From Alphaproteobacteria bacterium (GTDB lineage: Bacteria; Pseudomonadota; Alphaproteobacteria; Rhizobiales; GCA-2746425): a stretch of DNA of 64,000 bases. The notes beneath the pieces were generated by a model. That model worked only from the letters and a program-made list of their open reading frames with translations. It did no database searches and had not been told where the DNA came from. Shown one piece after another: positions 1-7,497 of this stretch (the stretch's first letter is position 1; each line of letters starts with the position of its first letter). The stretch spans positions 62,001-126,000 of the forward strand of contig JANSWZ010000001.1 of the NCBI GenBank assembly GCA_024743215.1, given 5' to 3'. Made by a program: the position numbers and the translations under genes.

Positions 1-486
1 AGCTTTCAATGGATGAACCCGTCATTTCTGAAACTCGCGGTTGGTGCGATGGCGCTTTTGTTTGCTGCACAATTTGTTTTGTCAAAATCCAGAGGTGCGG
101 CGCGGCGGGAAACCAACTCGGCGGCAATTTTCAGCCTTGGGGCTGTCTCGGGGTTTGCCAGTTTTGTCGCGCATGCCGGGGGGCCGCCTGTAAAGGGCTA
201 TCTGTTGCGGCAGAATATGGAAAAGTCAGAATTTGTCGGCACCAACAGCGTTTTCTTTTTTGCGCTGAATTTTCTGAAGACGCTGTCCTATATGGCAATG
301 GGCCAATTTACAGCTGATACGCTTCAGACCAGTGCAACGCTGATCCCTTTTCTGATTGCGGGAGTTTTTCTGGGCTTTCGGCTGCATGGTCTGGTCAATC
401 AACGCGTTTTTGCCAATATTGCCTATGTGTTTCTGGCCTTTGCCGGGGTGAAATTGCTGTGGGATGGGCTTTCCGGCCTTGGCTAA
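1..486 (+). CDS. TauE/SafE (TSUP) family membrane permease, C-terminal part
   Basis: The reading frame is open to the left edge, so the gene starts outside the window and only about 160 C-terminal residues are visible. They form four or five hydrophobic segments. One contains GFASFVAHAGGPPVKGYLL, whose AGGP core is typical of TSUP (TauE/SafE) permeases. This family exports or imports small organic anions such as sulfite, sulfonates or sulfoacetate across the inner membrane. The Met at base 13 is internal to the family domain and is probably not the start. The substrate cannot be told from this fragment. The gene converges on dinB, with 19 bases between the stops. Confidence 0.8.
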   Translation, partial: SFQWMNPSFLKLAVGAMALLFAAQFVLSKSRGAARRETNSAAIFSLGAVSGFASFVAHAGGPPVKGYLLRQNMEKSEFVGTNSVFFFALNFLKTLSYMAMGQFTADTLQTSATLIPFLIAGVFLGFRLHGLVNQRVFANIAYVFLAFAGVKLLWDGLSGLG

Positions 487-505
487 GGCGCCTCGTTGGC
501 GGTCT

Positions 506-1807
506 TCATGATTTGTCTTTGGATTTGGGGTCTTTAGCCTTGAAGGTCAGGCCTAAATCAACCCCATGTTTTCCAAAGCGGGCACGTATTTCATCCATGG
601 CAAATTCGGCTGCACGGCGCTTTTTAGCGCCGTGATCGACCAAATCCAAAGGATCCGCCAAGCGGCCATCGACCAGGTCCGAGACCCCGATGCCTATCAG
701 CCTGAAGCGTGTGCCATCCAGTTCCGGCTTTAACAGGGAAACACCCTCGCTATAAATCCGGTCGGCCAATTGAGTCGGGTCACCCAATGCGCGGTTGCGC
801 GTTCGTTGCTTGAAGTCAGTGGTTTTCAGCTTGAGAACCAGTGTTCGGCCAGCAATGTTCTTCGCCTTCAAACTGGAGGAGACCCTTTCAGCAAGCCCTC
901 GCAAAATGGGGTGCAGGTCATCTGTCGTGGCCAGGTCGGTGTTGAAGGTTGTTTCCGAACTGACACTTTTTGCGCTGCCACGCGATTCGATTTTGCGGCT
1001 GTCCTTGCCCTTGGATAGCCGGGCCAAACGCAGTCCCATGGAGCCGTAGCGTTTGCCAAGAGCGGTTTCCTCCATGGTCTGAAGCTGTCCGATTGTGTGG
1101 ATGCCATCGGCTGCCAGCTTCTTCTGCATGGCCTTGCCCACGCCCCAGATGAGGCTGACATTCTGCCGAGCCAGGAAATCCAGTGTTTCGGCCTTGCCGA
1201 TCACCGCAAAGCCCCGTGGCTTATCAAGATCAGAGGCGACTTTGGCCAGAAATTTATTGTGGCTGAGACCAACCGAAATGGTGATCCCGATATCCTGTTC
1301 AATCGTTCGGGCAAAGCGCGCCAGGGTTTCGGCGGCGCTGGCATGGTGTAGCCTTTCTGTGCCGGTGAGATCCAGAAAGGCTTCATCGATGGAAATGGGT
1401 TGCACGGCGGGCGTCAGATCATCCATATGCGCGCGGATCTGACGGCTGACGCGGACGTATTTTTCCATATCGCCGCGAATGATGACCGCGTCAGGGCACA
1501 GTTTCGTTGCCTTGAACATGGGCATGGCCGATCGCACACCAAAGGTACGGGCCATGTAGCAGCAGGTCGACACAACGCCACGCCGACCACCGCCGATGAT
1601 AACGGGTTGATCACGTACCTCTGGGCGGTCACGCTTTTCAACGGACGCATAGAAGGCATCACAATCAACATGAGCAATTGTCAGATCAAGCAATTCTGTG
1701 TGAGCAACCATGCGCGGGCTGCCGCACGCCTTGCAACGCGGCCTTTCGCCTTCGTTTAAAACCGGCTCAACAGCAAAACAGGTCCGACATAGTGCAGCAA
1801 TGGTCAT
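506..1807 (-). CDS. dinB: DNA polymerase IV (Y-family translesion polymerase)
   Basis: This 433-residue Y-family polymerase performs error-prone synthesis past lesions. The catalytic carboxylates are visible: D48 in [12 protein letters not shown] and D141/E142 in SIDEAFLDL. Helix-hairpin-helix and little-finger domains follow. The first 40 residues are an extension absent from E. coli DinB, with two CxxC pairs (C7/C10 and C25/C28) that look like a small zinc ribbon. The tail is lysine-rich. I saw no alphaproteobacterial LexA site (GTTC-N7-GTTC) just upstream, so SOS control is not supported by the sequence. The gene stands alone, convergent with the TSUP gene. Confidence 0.95.
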   Translation of the reverse strand: MTIAALCRTCFAVEPVLNEGERPRCKACGSPRMVAHTELLDLTIAHVDCDAFYASVEKRDRPEVRDQPVIIGGGRRGVVSTCCYMARTFGVRSAMPMFKATKLCPDAVIIRGDMEKYVRVSRQIRAHMDDLTPAVQPISIDEAFLDLTGTERLHHASAAETLARFARTIEQDIGITISVGLSHNKFLAKVASDLDKPRGFAVIGKAETLDFLARQNVSLIWGVGKAMQKKLAADGIHTIGQLQTMEETALGKRYGSMGLRLARLSKGKDSRKIESRGSAKSVSSETTFNTDLATTDDLHPILRGLAERVSSSLKAKNIAGRTLVLKLKTTDFKQRTRNRALGDPTQLADRIYSEGVSLLKPELDGTRFRLIGIGVSDLVDGRLADPLDLVDHGAKKRRAAEFAMDEIRARFGKHGVDLGLTFKAKDPKSKDKS

Positions 1808-1902
1808 TTTAGAACGCAGCTCACCTGATTGGAGGGTTCTGACAATAGCTCCAAATTACGTTAACCCGAATGTTATTTTTCAGCTCACGATCTGTTTGAA
1901 CA

Positions 1903-2568
1903 CTACTGCGCGTCAATCCTTGTCAGGAATGAGGTGATCAAGGTGTGAGCCTCATCCCAAAAGCGCGTTCTCAGATGCGCTGACGGAACATCATCAGCCA
2001 GTTCCAGAAACATTGGATCAGCAACAAAATGAACGAGATTCACATTGGGCGCGGTATTGGCGACTGAGTGGAGGTGCTCAGGACTGTCATCCAGAAACCA
2101 GATGGGACCTGATGACTGTTCCTCGATATGTGCCAGGGCAGGGCCTTTGGGGCCGGTGTTTGTAACAACGGGATAATGCAGTTCATGACCGGCTAGGCAC
2201 TTGATGCGCGCATCGCGATATTTGAAGGGCATATTTGTCAGAAATAAAATGTCGGCGTGCTCTGACAACCGGTTCAGTCCGGAAACTGCGCCGTCGATCG
2301 GCAATTGATTGTGGGCTTCGACCTCGAAATAGCTGTGGATCATAGCAAAGACGGTTTCATCGGGCGCATCCGCACCGCCATCTAATGCGCTGATGTTTCC
2401 CGTCAGTTTGAACTTTTCTTCCTTGAAGCCATAGCCATGCCTGCCAAAATGCGCCTCTAGCGGGCGCACAAAGTGCAGCACCACCTCATCCACGTCGCAA
2501 ACAATCAGGGGGCGATCCGAAAAATTTATATTTTTCAGCTGTTTATGGGTGTTCTCGGGTAGAATGAT
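1903..2568 (-). CDS. HAD-superfamily hydrolase-like protein with a probable ATC/ATT start
   Basis: The usual first start (GTG at 2493) falls inside HAD motif I, because the codons upstream encode RPLIVCDVDEVVLHF with its DxD signature. The true start must therefore lie upstream. The frame is open back to a TGA at 2571-2569 and contains no ATG, GTG or TTG. An AGGAG at 2579-2575 sits 6 bases before ATC (2568) and 9 before ATT (2565), so one of these is the likely initiator, giving about 221 residues. LTNMP fits motif II and FLDDSPEH a late HAD motif. The substrate is unknown. It lies 20 bases downstream of the DUF3572 gene, probably in the same transcript. Confidence 0.75.
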   Translation of the reverse strand: MILPENTHKQLKNINFSDRPLIVCDVDEVVLHFVRPLEAHFGRHGYGFKEEKFKLTGNISALDGGADAPDETVFAMIHSYFEVEAHNQLPIDGAVSGLNRLSEHADILFLTNMPFKYRDARIKCLAGHELHYPVVTNTGPKGPALAHIEEQSSGPIWFLDDSPEHLHSVANTAPNVNLVHFVADPMFLELADDVPSAHLRTRFWDEAHTLITSFLTRIDAQ

Positions 2569-2588
2569 TCAAGTCTCCTATGGGTAGT

Positions 2589-2885
2589 CTATTGCGAGAT
2601 GGGCCCGCTGAGTTGGCGATGGGCCGCCATAATTGCTTCAGCATCTATATTGTTGTTTACGGAAAAGGTTAGCAAAAGCGCTTCGTTCTGCATCATATAG
2701 TCCAAGACGCCTGCAAGAAAACCCGGTGATGCGGCGGCTTCCCGAATCTTCTCAGGGGCAAGGCCAGTCACAGACAGGAACCGTTCCAGAACTTCCTTAT
2801 CCTGGGCCAGATGTCCCAGGGCCTGAATGGCCAATGCCTCTGCAAATTCTGTATCTTTGCCGTGCAAGATGGAGGCACCTTTCAT
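2589..2885 (-). CDS. DUF3572 family protein
   Basis: This 98-residue, mainly helical and acidic cytoplasmic protein matches DUF3572, a small family usually found divergent from divK in Rhizobiales, as here. Recognisable segments are EALAIQALGHLAQDKEVLERFL and GFLAGVLDYMMQNEALLLTF. There is no signal peptide, membrane segment or catalytic motif. No function is established for the family. It is followed 20 bases downstream by the HAD-like gene and faces divK across about 140 bases, so the two may share regulatory DNA. Confidence 0.85.
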   Translation of the reverse strand: MKGASILHGKDTEFAEALAIQALGHLAQDKEVLERFLSVTGLAPEKIREAAASPGFLAGVLDYMMQNEALLLTFSVNNNIDAEAIMAAHRQLSGPISQ

Positions 2886-3028
2886 AAAATCGGGTGTTGT
2901 GGTGGAAACTCTGGTATCTGAGAGGTCGTTGGCTTGACGAATTGAGTCCCGAGTCTAGCACGATCCGCAAAAGCCGCAATATTCCAGCGGGCTGTTTAGG
3001 TAACCTTAGGGAATTATTTGGATAATTG

Positions 3029-3406
3029 ATGACACAGAATATTCTAATTGTAGAAGACAACGAACTGAACATGAAATTGTTCAACGATCTTCTGGAAGCC
3101 CATGGCTACAACACGTTGCAAAGTCGCAATGGGATGGAAGCGTTTGAACTGGCCAGACAGCATCGGCCGAACCTTGTGTTGATGGATATTCAGTTGCCGG
3201 AAGTTTCGGGACTGGAGGTCATCAAATGGCTCAAGGAAGATGACGAGTTGTGCAAGATTCCGGTGATTGCTGTCACCGCTTTTGCGATGAAGGGGGATGA
3301 GGACAGAATTCGCGAAGCTGGCTGTGAGGCATATCTTTCCAAGCCGATCTCAGTCGCTAATTTTTTGGATGTTGTCTCCCAACACCTGCCAGTTGAAAAC
3401 GACTAG
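3029..3406 (+). CDS. divK: Single-domain response regulator DivK
   Basis: This 125-residue stand-alone receiver domain has the acidic pocket E9/D10, the phospho-acceptor D53 ([11 protein letters not shown]), the switch threonine in VTAFAMKGD and the lysine in LSKPIS. It closely follows the DivK pattern ([18 protein letters not shown]). In alphaproteobacteria DivK is phosphorylated by PleC/DivJ-type kinases, acts through DivL to lower CtrA activity, and stimulates DivJ/PleC. An in-frame TTG lies at 3026, but ATG at 3029 matches the family N-terminus. pleD follows 47 bases downstream, the usual two-gene arrangement. Confidence 0.95.
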   Translation: MTQNILIVEDNELNMKLFNDLLEAHGYNTLQSRNGMEAFELARQHRPNLVLMDIQLPEVSGLEVIKWLKEDDELCKIPVIAVTAFAMKGDEDRIREAGCEAYLSKPISVANFLDVVSQHLPVEND

Positions 3407-3453
3407 GTATGTTGTCCGGGTGGCCACTTTTTTAGTAGAAACAGAATACGACT

Positions 3454-4848
3454 ATGTCGATACGTGTTTTGGCCGTTGACGACCTTCAGGCAAATCTGAA
3501 GCTTCTCACTGCCCGCCTTACAGCTGAGTACTACACCGTGAAGACCCTTTCGGCAGGGTTGGATACGCTTGAGTATTGTCGTAACAATCCCATTGATGTG
3601 GTGCTTCTGGATATTGTGATGCCGGGTCTGGATGGGTTTGAGACCTGCCGTGCCCTGAAGTCTGATCCGCTGACGCGTGACATTCCCATTATTCTTCTGA
3701 CGGCGTTACAGGATGAGGCCTCGCGTATCAAAGGGCTCAATGCCGGAGCGGATGACTTTCTGTCCAAGCCAGTCAATGATGTGGCGCTTATCAGCCGAAT
3801 TCGCAATCTAGCCTCTCAGAAGCAGACCCTTGAAGACATGCGCACCCACAGCATGAATGCATTTCGCAAGGATGCTGATGCTGCCAGTGAGGGCGAGAAT
3901 TTCGACGAAGCTGATGAATCCTATGATGATGGCCGCAATGGTCAGGTTCTGGTGTTTGATGATGATCAGACGTCGACAGACAAGATTTTCAGAAGCCTCT
4001 CATTTGAGCAGGGCATTAAGACAGTCTCCACCGAAGAGGCTGCCATGGCGGCGATCAGTTCCAGCGACTGGGATGCTGTCGTTGTATCACTGGGTGTCAG
4101 CTCTTCAGATCCGCTTTCGTTCCTGTCAAAGCTGAAGGCGCCTCTGGAATACCGTCATCTGCCGACACTGGTTGTTGGTAAGCCGGAAGACGAGAAACGC
4201 CTGCAGCGCAGCTTTGATCTTGGGGCGACCAACTATGTCATCGCACCATATCCAGAGCGCGAACTTGCTGCGCGTATGCGCCGTGAAGTTTATCGACACC
4301 GCATGTTGCGTGAGTTACGGCTGGAAGTGGAAAACACACTTGAGCTTGCAGTTATCGACCCGCTGACCGGCCTGCAGAACCGACGGTTTCTGGAACGGCA
4401 AATGTCTACTTTGATTGATCAGTCATTGCGTTACAAACGCGATCTGTCTGTGATGATTATGGATATTGATAAGTTCAAATCGATCAATGACGTTCATGGC
4501 CATGCGGTTGGCGATGTCGTGTTGAAAGAAATCTCGCATCGCATAAGGCGCAGCTTACGCGGCTCAGATTTGGCCTGCCGGTTTGGTGGCGAGGAATTTG
4601 TATGCGTGCTGGCCGAGACCGAATTGGATGTGGCATTTTTGGCGGCTGAACGTCTGCGCAAGGAAATTGAATCAGTGCCGTTCATCATCAATGATGATGG
4701 TTCTCAGATTACGGTAACTGCCAGCTTTGGAATTACCCAATATATGGGGCGCAAGGATTCCGCCGATTCCATGCTGAAACGCGCGGATGAAGCGCTTTAT
4801 CGTGCCAAGGAAGCCGGTCGCAATCAGGTAATTTCCAAAGCCGCCTAG
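3454..4848 (+). CDS. pleD: Diguanylate cyclase response regulator PleD
   Basis: The protein has 464 residues in a REC-REC-GGDEF layout. The first receiver has D53 in VLLDIVMPG and K in LSKPVND. The second (about 165-285) lacks an obvious phospho-acceptor and serves for dimerisation in this family. The cyclase domain carries the active GGEEF loop at 378-382, preceded by an inhibitory I-site RGSD (369-372), so feedback inhibition by c-di-GMP is expected. PleD makes c-di-GMP at the differentiating pole in Caulobacter. It is co-directional with divK and is followed by a strong hairpin at 4879-4912. Confidence 0.95.
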   Translation: MSIRVLAVDDLQANLKLLTARLTAEYYTVKTLSAGLDTLEYCRNNPIDVVLLDIVMPGLDGFETCRALKSDPLTRDIPIILLTALQDEASRIKGLNAGADDFLSKPVNDVALISRIRNLASQKQTLEDMRTHSMNAFRKDADAASEGENFDEADESYDDGRNGQVLVFDDDQTSTDKIFRSLSFEQGIKTVSTEEAAMAAISSSDWDAVVVSLGVSSSDPLSFLSKLKAPLEYRHLPTLVVGKPEDEKRLQRSFDLGATNYVIAPYPERELAARMRREVYRHRMLRELRLEVENTLELAVIDPLTGLQNRRFLERQMSTLIDQSLRYKRDLSVMIMDIDKFKSINDVHGHAVGDVVLKEISHRIRRSLRGSDLACRFGGEEFVCVLAETELDVAFLAAERLRKEIESVPFIINDDGSQITVTASFGITQYMGRKDSADSMLKRADEALYRAKEAGRNQVISKAA

Positions 4849-4878
4849 CCAAGCCATTCAACAATTTTCAGACAACAA

Positions 4879-4912
4879 AAAACACCGCAGGACAATGATC
4901 ATGCGGTGTTTT
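4879..4912. terminator. Bidirectional intrinsic terminator between pleD and rpmG
   Basis: Perfect 11-base arms AAAACACCGCA (4879-4889) and TGCGGTGTTTT (4902-4912) flank a 12-base loop. The stem has T-rich flanks on both strands, so it can end pleD from the left and rpmG from the right. A second small perfect hairpin (arms 4923-4929 and 4934-4940, loop CTGA) lies between it and the rpmG stop. Confidence 0.85.
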
Positions 4913-4944
4913 GCAATTTGGTTTCTGCCCTGAGGCAGAAGAAG

Positions 4945-5112
4945 CTACTTGATTTTGGCTTCTTTGAATTCAACGTGTTTGCGAACAACAGGATCGTATT
5001 TCCGCTGTGTCAGCTTTTCAGTCATTGTGCGTGAGTTCTTTTTTGCAACATAAAAGTAGCCGGTTTCAGCTGTGCTCACGAGACGAACTTTGATGGTGGT
5101 GGCCTTTGCCAT
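4945..5112 (-). CDS. rpmG: 50S ribosomal protein L33
   Basis: This 55-residue reading frame begins [20 protein letters not shown] and ends EAKIK, matching bacterial L33, a small basic protein of the large ribosomal subunit. It has none of the CxxC pairs of zinc-binding L33, so it is the cysteine-free form. The start is the ATG at 5112. Its position beside pleD is usual for Rhizobiales. About 230 bases separate it from the next gene, where I see no further coding signal. Confidence 0.95.
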   Translation of the reverse strand: MAKATTIKVRLVSTAETGYFYVAKKNSRTMTEKLTQRKYDPVVRKHVEFKEAKIK

Positions 5113-5343
5113 GTTCTCATTCCTTGGAAATGCTATCGGGCGCAGTACCGCCTCTTTGAGCGCGCAAACTACTCATAAAGTACAGAAAGTCAAGCGGGCG
5201 AGTGGTCTGTCAGGCACAAACCAGACAATTATTACGCAATGCCCTAAAAATCGCTTTTGAGAGACCTCCCCATAACGTCTGGTCGGGTCTGATGACGCTA
5301 TCAACATGAAAACAGCGCCTGCAGCGGACAGAAAATTCCAGAC

Positions 5344-6297
5344 GTGGGAGCATTGCGTATGATTCGAAATATACAGCCCCAAATTGTTATGCCGCGCCCC
5401 TTGGAGCCTGGTGACAAAATCCGGTTTGTATCACCGGCCAGCCCGCCAAACCGTGAGGATGTCGAAGCCAGCGTCGCGCTTGTTGAAAGCTGGGGGTTCA
5501 AGGCAGATGTCGGGCCACATGCCTATAACAAGCTCAATTATCTGGCCGGAACAGATGATGAGCGGTTATGTGACTTTAACGAAGCGCTGAAGGATCCACA
5601 GGTCAGGGCGATTTTTGCAACACGTGGCGGCAAGGGTTCTTACCGGATCGCTGATCGTCTGGATTTTAGTCGTGCGCGGCGTGATCCCAAGTTTCTGGTG
5701 GGCTTCAGTGATGTCACGATCCTGCAGATGGCTCTGTGGAAGCAGGGTGTTGGTGGCGGCATACATGGCGCATTGAATGCGGCGGATTGGGATGCACCTG
5801 AATCACCGGGTAGAATATCACTGAAAGACTTACTCACCGGCCAGTCTGAAGTGGGGCTTGCGGTTGACCCTGCAAATGAAACAATGTCTCTGACGACGTG
5901 TGGTGTTGCGGACGGCCCGTTGGTCGGTGGTAATCTGGATATGATTGCAACAGCTGCCGGGTGGGCTCTGCCCAATCTCAATGGCTGTATTGTTTTGATT
6001 GAAGCGGTAAACATCTATCTGGGTCAAATCGATCGGCAGCTCTCCATGCTGATAAAGGGTGGTTTTCTGGATGGTGTCGCCGGCGTCGCACTCGGTCAGT
6101 TTACCGGGATCAAGCCGAGTGGAACCTGGACTATCGTGGACCTGTTACGCGAGTATCTGTCACCGTTGGACGTTCCTATACTGGGTGGCTTGCCACTCGG
6201 CCATGACGTTGGCGCGCAGCGAATTGCGATGGGCTTTCCAACGAGGATCGATGCTGAGCATGGAATTTTGACAATCAACCGACAGCGCCAAATCTGA
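5344..6297 (+). CDS. LD-carboxypeptidase, peptidase family S66
   Basis: This family removes the terminal D-alanine from murein tetrapeptides in the cytoplasm during peptidoglycan recycling; some relatives (MccF) cleave microcin C. The Ser-Glu-His triad can be placed at S in VGFSDVT, E in LIEAVNIYLG and H in LGHDVGAQRIAMG. ATRGGKGSYR is the conserved Gly-rich segment. There is no signal peptide. Starts are GTG at 5344 or ATG at 5359; both keep the domain whole. The length (312-317) is normal. I cannot separate LdcA from MccF-like activity, but LdcA is likelier with no antibiotic genes nearby. It converges on the NUDIX gene. Confidence 0.88.
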   Translation: MGALRMIRNIQPQIVMPRPLEPGDKIRFVSPASPPNREDVEASVALVESWGFKADVGPHAYNKLNYLAGTDDERLCDFNEALKDPQVRAIFATRGGKGSYRIADRLDFSRARRDPKFLVGFSDVTILQMALWKQGVGGGIHGALNAADWDAPESPGRISLKDLLTGQSEVGLAVDPANETMSLTTCGVADGPLVGGNLDMIATAAGWALPNLNGCIVLIEAVNIYLGQIDRQLSMLIKGGFLDGVAGVALGQFTGIKPSGTWTIVDLLREYLSPLDVPILGGLPLGHDVGAQRIAMGFPTRIDAEHGILTINRQRQI

Positions 6298-6319
6298 AAA
6301 ATTAGCGATGCGGAACCAG

Positions 6320-7087
6320 TCACGCAATGACACGACGATGCGTGCCGTTTCGGGTCGCATAGACCGGGACTGGATGGTCATCTCGCAGGTGAAGTGTGCC
6401 TTCGGCAGCAATACGGTCTGTCACGTCTTTGAGCACCAATTGGGTAATGCGTGGAATGTCGTACTCATCGGTCCTGTCTAGTGGAATCCATGTCAATTCG
6501 CTCAGTTCATCCGTCGGGCTGTCCTGCAGTTCCAGGCTGACTGCGGCGCGTGTCACGGTGAAAAACCGTGTGTCATAACGGCGTATCCAGCCCGGAGGCG
6601 TCACGGCGCGGGCCACGTAGCGCAAGGGTTCAAGGTTTGGCACCTGTTTGTAATTCAAAAAAGGGCCCCAGACAGGATTTGTTTTTTTGGTGCCCTGCGT
6701 CAATGGGGTGCCAATCAACATGCCGACTTCCTCGAAGGTTTCGCGGATGGCTGCCAAAGCAAAGGCGCGGGCACGCCGGTGTGTCGCAAGGCTCTTCAAC
6801 CCCGACACCATCAGGCGTTCAAGCGTTGGTTTGGTTAAATCATTGTTGAAAGGGGCATGATTGTCTGGGCGATCCACACGTCCACCAGGGAAGACGAAAA
6901 CGTCCGGCATAAATGTATGGGCCTTGTGGCGGCGGCCCATCAGAACGCTTGGTTGGCCTTTCTGCTCATCAAGAATAAGCAGCGTACCTGCAGGTTTTGG
7001 TCTTATGACAGGACAGGAGTGGGCAGCGTTGCCCTCTCCAGACGGGATGTCAATCCTGCCAGATTGTGCCATCAACGTCTTCTTCAT
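6320..7087 (-). CDS. NUDIX hydrolase, NUDT19-like long-insert type
   Basis: The C-terminal half of the Nudix box is clear as AAIRETFEEVGMLIG (the REUXEEXGU part). The preceding glycine segment FVFPGGRVDRPD is separated from it by about 35 residues, instead of the classical five-residue spacing. This insertion is typical of the NUDT7/NUDT19-like group, some of which hydrolyse CoA derivatives. The substrate here is not known. Starts at 7087 or 7072 (ATG) both lie inside the 3' end of the DUF983 gene (overlap 23-38 bases), implying translational coupling. It is the last gene of a leftward run topA-rnr-DUF983-NUDIX. Confidence 0.85.
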   Translation of the reverse strand: MKKTLMAQSGRIDIPSGEGNAAHSCPVIRPKPAGTLLILDEQKGQPSVLMGRRHKAHTFMPDVFVFPGGRVDRPDNHAPFNNDLTKPTLERLMVSGLKSLATHRRARAFALAAIRETFEEVGMLIGTPLTQGTKKTNPVWGPFLNYKQVPNLEPLRYVARAVTPPGWIRRYDTRFFTVTRAAVSLELQDSPTDELSELTWIPLDRTDEYDIPRITQLVLKDVTDRIAAEGTLHLRDDHPVPVYATRNGTHRRVIA

Positions 7088-7487
7088 TACCGAAGCCGTG
7101 CATGCGGTTGGCCCATTGCAGGCCGATGGTCATGCCTTTCATGGGCTGAAGAATCCAGAAAGACAGCAAAATGGTCAATGGGAGCCAAAGCGCCATGTGA
7201 ATCCACAAGGCCGGATGATACAGCTTTTCCAGTACCAGCATGGCCGCCACGACGATGTGGCCAACAATGAAAATGGTGAAATAGGGCGGCGCATCATCAG
7301 CTCTCTGATGGTACAGTTCTTCATTACAATGGCCGCAATTGTCGTTTACTTTCAGATATTTGTAGAACAGGTCTCCGGTTCCGCAATTGGGGCATTTTCC
7401 TGCCAGACCTTTGCGCATGGCAGGCCAGATAGCACGCTTTTGACCAATACCTGTTTGAGCCGGGGTTGTGATGTCTACACTGCTCAT
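7050..7487 (-). CDS. DUF983 zinc-ribbon membrane protein
   Basis: This 145-residue protein has an N-terminal zinc ribbon formed by CPNC and CGHC (about residues 32-55). The family segment ADDAPPYFTIFIVGH and two hydrophobic helices (about 70-90 and 95-115) follow. It is an inner-membrane protein of unknown function, conserved next to rnr/topA in Rhizobiales. It begins 10 bases after rnr ends and overlaps the NUDIX gene. Confidence 0.88.
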   Translation of the reverse strand: MSSVDITTPAQTGIGQKRAIWPAMRKGLAGKCPNCGTGDLFYKYLKVNDNCGHCNEELYHQRADDAPPYFTIFIVGHIVVAAMLVLEKLYHPALWIHMALWLPLTILLSFWILQPMKGMTIGLQWANRMHGFGNEEDVDGTIWQD

Positions 7488-7497
7488 GTCTGCTCCA

